A stretch of DNA of 64,000 nucleotides from Micromussa lordhowensis (Eukaryota; Cnidaria; Anthozoa; Scleractinia; Lobophylliidae), in assembly GCA_964020085.1 (NCBI GenBank), contig OZ026601.1, forward strand, positions 31,295,818-31,359,817, written 5' to 3'. Position 1 is the stretch's first letter. Each line of letters starts with the position of its first letter. The position numbers and the translations under genes were made by a program. Below are positions 45,985 through 64,000 of the stretch, in pieces. Below the pieces are notes generated by a model. It saw only the letters and a list, made by a program, of their open reading frames with translations, was not told where the DNA came from and made no database searches.

Positions 45985-46060
45985 TTTGATGTTACATCGT
46001 GCTGACGAGACCCAACCAGGTCGAAACAGGTGTCCACGGATGCAATTCTTGGCTTTCAGT
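45985..46060 (+). ncRNA. Hammerhead ribozyme (type I)
   Basis: CTGACGA (46002-46008) is followed by stem II GACC-CAACCA-GGTC with a perfect 4-bp stem, then GAAA (46023-46026), helix III CA-GG-TG closed by the conserved A-U pair, and the GTC triplet with cleavage after 46034. Stem I is CGTG (45998-46001) pairing CACG (46035-46038), continuing into an internal loop. All core positions fit the consensus. No retroelement coding region is adjacent. Confidence 0.7.
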
Positions 46061-46064
46061 TTGG

Positions 46065-47250
46065 TCTCTATCATGTCGTTGTCGTGTTAATCTTTCTACA
46101 TAGTAATCAGCCTTGCTTCACTGCTATTCTGTTTTGATATTACGTTTCTTTCTTTCCGGAAAGAAGGAAACGGTAGGAAATCTACGTAGTCACGCATCAA
46201 GCACATGAAAAGAGACCCGGGAAGCACAATTCAGAATCTAACAAGATTATCTATGGTTTTAATAAATCTATCTATGGTTTTAATAAATGCTACATTGACT
46301 GCTGTGCTATCAATATTCGCGAAAAAGCAAGTGCTCATATTTTCCTTTCGCAAACCGGTAGCCAATCTTATTGACGCATTTGCGATTTTTTTTTCTTTTA
46401 AGTCATGTGGCTGGTCTGAACAAAGTGTCAGCTGGTAGGCTTGTCCTGGGCTTTACTAAGGGAAAAACTGTGGGGCGTATCCCAAACATATCCGCAAATA
46501 GCTTTCCTCACTGAAAAAAAGCATTAGCAATACATCCTCGGCTGCCTATGGCCTCAGCAGCTTAGTATCAGGCGCCCTTCCATTTGGGCTCGATTTCCAG
46601 CTGATCTCCGAGCCCGCGTTTCTTGATTTAACAACGGGACTCCCAAAACGGCTGGATTCCATCCGATTTTGAAAGATATAAACTTATTAAATAGCGTTGA
46701 AGAAAGTGTTCGCATTAAAGGCGTTTTCGAATAACTGAAGAAAGAGACAGTAATAGTTGAGTCAGTGGCAGGGGTCTACTGTTATTATAAATAATTCTTT
46801 CGTGCAGAATATTACAATAGATAGATAGATAGATAGCAATTTTATTGTGAAGATACGCTTAGCTTTTGTGAGACCAGCAAGCTAGCCTCAACCAGCTAGT
46901 TTACAGGTATTTCACACTAAATAAATTAAGATAACTGATACAAATTATAAAACATCTATGGCGTACTAAGTAAAATTCAAAATTCCTAATACTGATTAAT
47001 CATCATACGCAAAACAAGAGAATTACAATAAAGAGATAAAATGGATATAAAAAACTATAATAATTTGTATTGCGTGAAAAGCGGATAAAAATTTATTGTC
47101 ATAGTAGACCTGATAGATCTAGTGTTCTGATACTGTTTTTAAAAGCCTTGAAAGTTCGAACTGTTCTGCTTGAGTCTGGTAATGAGTTCTAGAGTTTTGG
47201 TGCCGTAGACTTCCACGATTTAAGGCCGTAAGTTGTAGTACTGGCCTTAG
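46065..47250. other. Intergenic DNA between hammerhead and SELENOO 3' end
   Basis: Contains a short (GATA)n run near 46816-46836. No gene recognised. Confidence 0.4.
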
Positions 47251-47255
47251 GCCGC

Positions 47256-47261
47256 TTTATT
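47256..47261 (-). terminator. Polyadenylation signal of SELENOO
   Basis: AATAAA on the minus strand, 60 bases after the SECIS core and about 370 bases after the stop codon. It is the first such hexamer after the SECIS and a plausible 3' end for the gene. Confidence 0.6.
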
Positions 47262-47309
47262 ACAATATTACACTATATAAAAGTACAGATCATGAAGTTA
47301 TTATTTTCC

Positions 47310-47380
47310 AAACCCTTCACATCGGGTACAAACTGCCAATTATATGGTTTCTGTTAGTACCGTCATAAGCTGCAAATGAC
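47310..47380 (-). promoter_or_regulatory. SECIS element in SELENOO 3' UTR
   Basis: Read on the minus strand. The 5' quartet ATGAC (47366-47362) faces CGAT (47324-47321), giving the SECIS core of tandem G-A pairs with U-U and C-C on either side. Between them helix II pairs GGTAC-T-AAC with GTT-T-GTACC (one T-T mismatch). The apical loop carries the conserved AAA 12 nt after ATGA, and CCA pairs TGG above it, making a type II SECIS. SECIS elements recruit SBP2 and EFSec to recode UGA as selenocysteine. Position (about 270 nt after the UGA) and strand match the SELENOO gene. Confidence 0.85.
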
Positions 47381-47632
47381 TCAAGCAACAAATGGCCTTT
47401 CAAAAATAACATTAACCAGCATTTGTCCGTCTAGCTCAGCTTCGCTCATCTGTCTGTTGCGAGTTAGATTTTTCACCAGATTTTAGATGACAACGGACCT
47501 CTACGCGCAATCCACGATTTCGCAACGCCACCATGTTTAGCTAAATGCAACAACGCCGGATTCTGGATTGAGCGAGAGAGGCTCACTTAATACTCATCAC
47601 TTTCAAAGCTTGCTAAGGACAAAACACACAAT

Positions 47633-63894
<16,262 letters not shown>

Positions 63895-64000
63895 AGAAAC
63901 GATGAAGTAGCCATAGTTCAACCGATTTCCCAGCTGTGATCCAAGCCAGAACCAACCGCCATCTTGGTCTTCTGCTTGGACCACAAGAGCTCTGGGAACT

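Overview
This window is nuclear DNA of a metazoan. Coding exons are short and split by GT/AG introns, intergenic space is AT-rich, and tRNA-derived SINEs, LINE fragments, MITEs, long palindromes and hammerhead ribozymes are frequent. The mix of caspases, a selenocysteine-containing SELENOO and hammerheads of the Penelope-retroelement type suggests a cnidarian, probably a coral or sea anemone. That is inference from content; no sequence search was run.

Left part (1-14 kb): no convincing complete gene. It holds MITE-like elements (TTAA-flanked elements at 2219-2987 and 7391-7716, a Mutator-like MITE at 10843-11249 with 67-bp perfect inverted ends and a 10-bp target duplication), several long palindromes, SINE remnants, and a SPRY-like exon followed by the 3' end of a LINE (about 9060-9985). 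Caspase region (about 14.8-22.7 kb, + strand): exons whose phases join into one reading frame encode two caspase domains in tandem. The first has lost the catalytic His, the catalytic Cys and S1-pocket residues; the second keeps them. Middle (22.7-33 kb): mostly anonymous DNA, a small single-pass membrane protein with a PPSY tail (28767-29117), an 8-bp microsatellite, an antisense hammerhead ribozyme and two large palindromes. Satellite (33201-43316): about 506 copies of a 20-bp unit beside a 200-N assembly gap.

Right part (47.2-63.9 kb, - strand): a complete 18-exon selenoprotein O gene (SELENOO) can be assembled, 645 residues including Sec643. The apparent stop TGA at 47642-47644 is followed by Ser-Ser-stop, and a SECIS element with a good core fold lies about 270 nt downstream, followed by AATAAA. 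The usual Cys three residues before Sec is Arg here. Introns of this gene hold a 3.3-kb 30-bp minisatellite with a recent 960-bp internal duplication, SINEs, a mariner-like MITE and a complete sense-strand hammerhead ribozyme in the last intron. Two more hammerhead motifs, one intact and one with a mutated core, lie just downstream of the gene on the + strand.

The two main genes point in opposite directions and are separated by the satellite; nothing suggests they work in one pathway.
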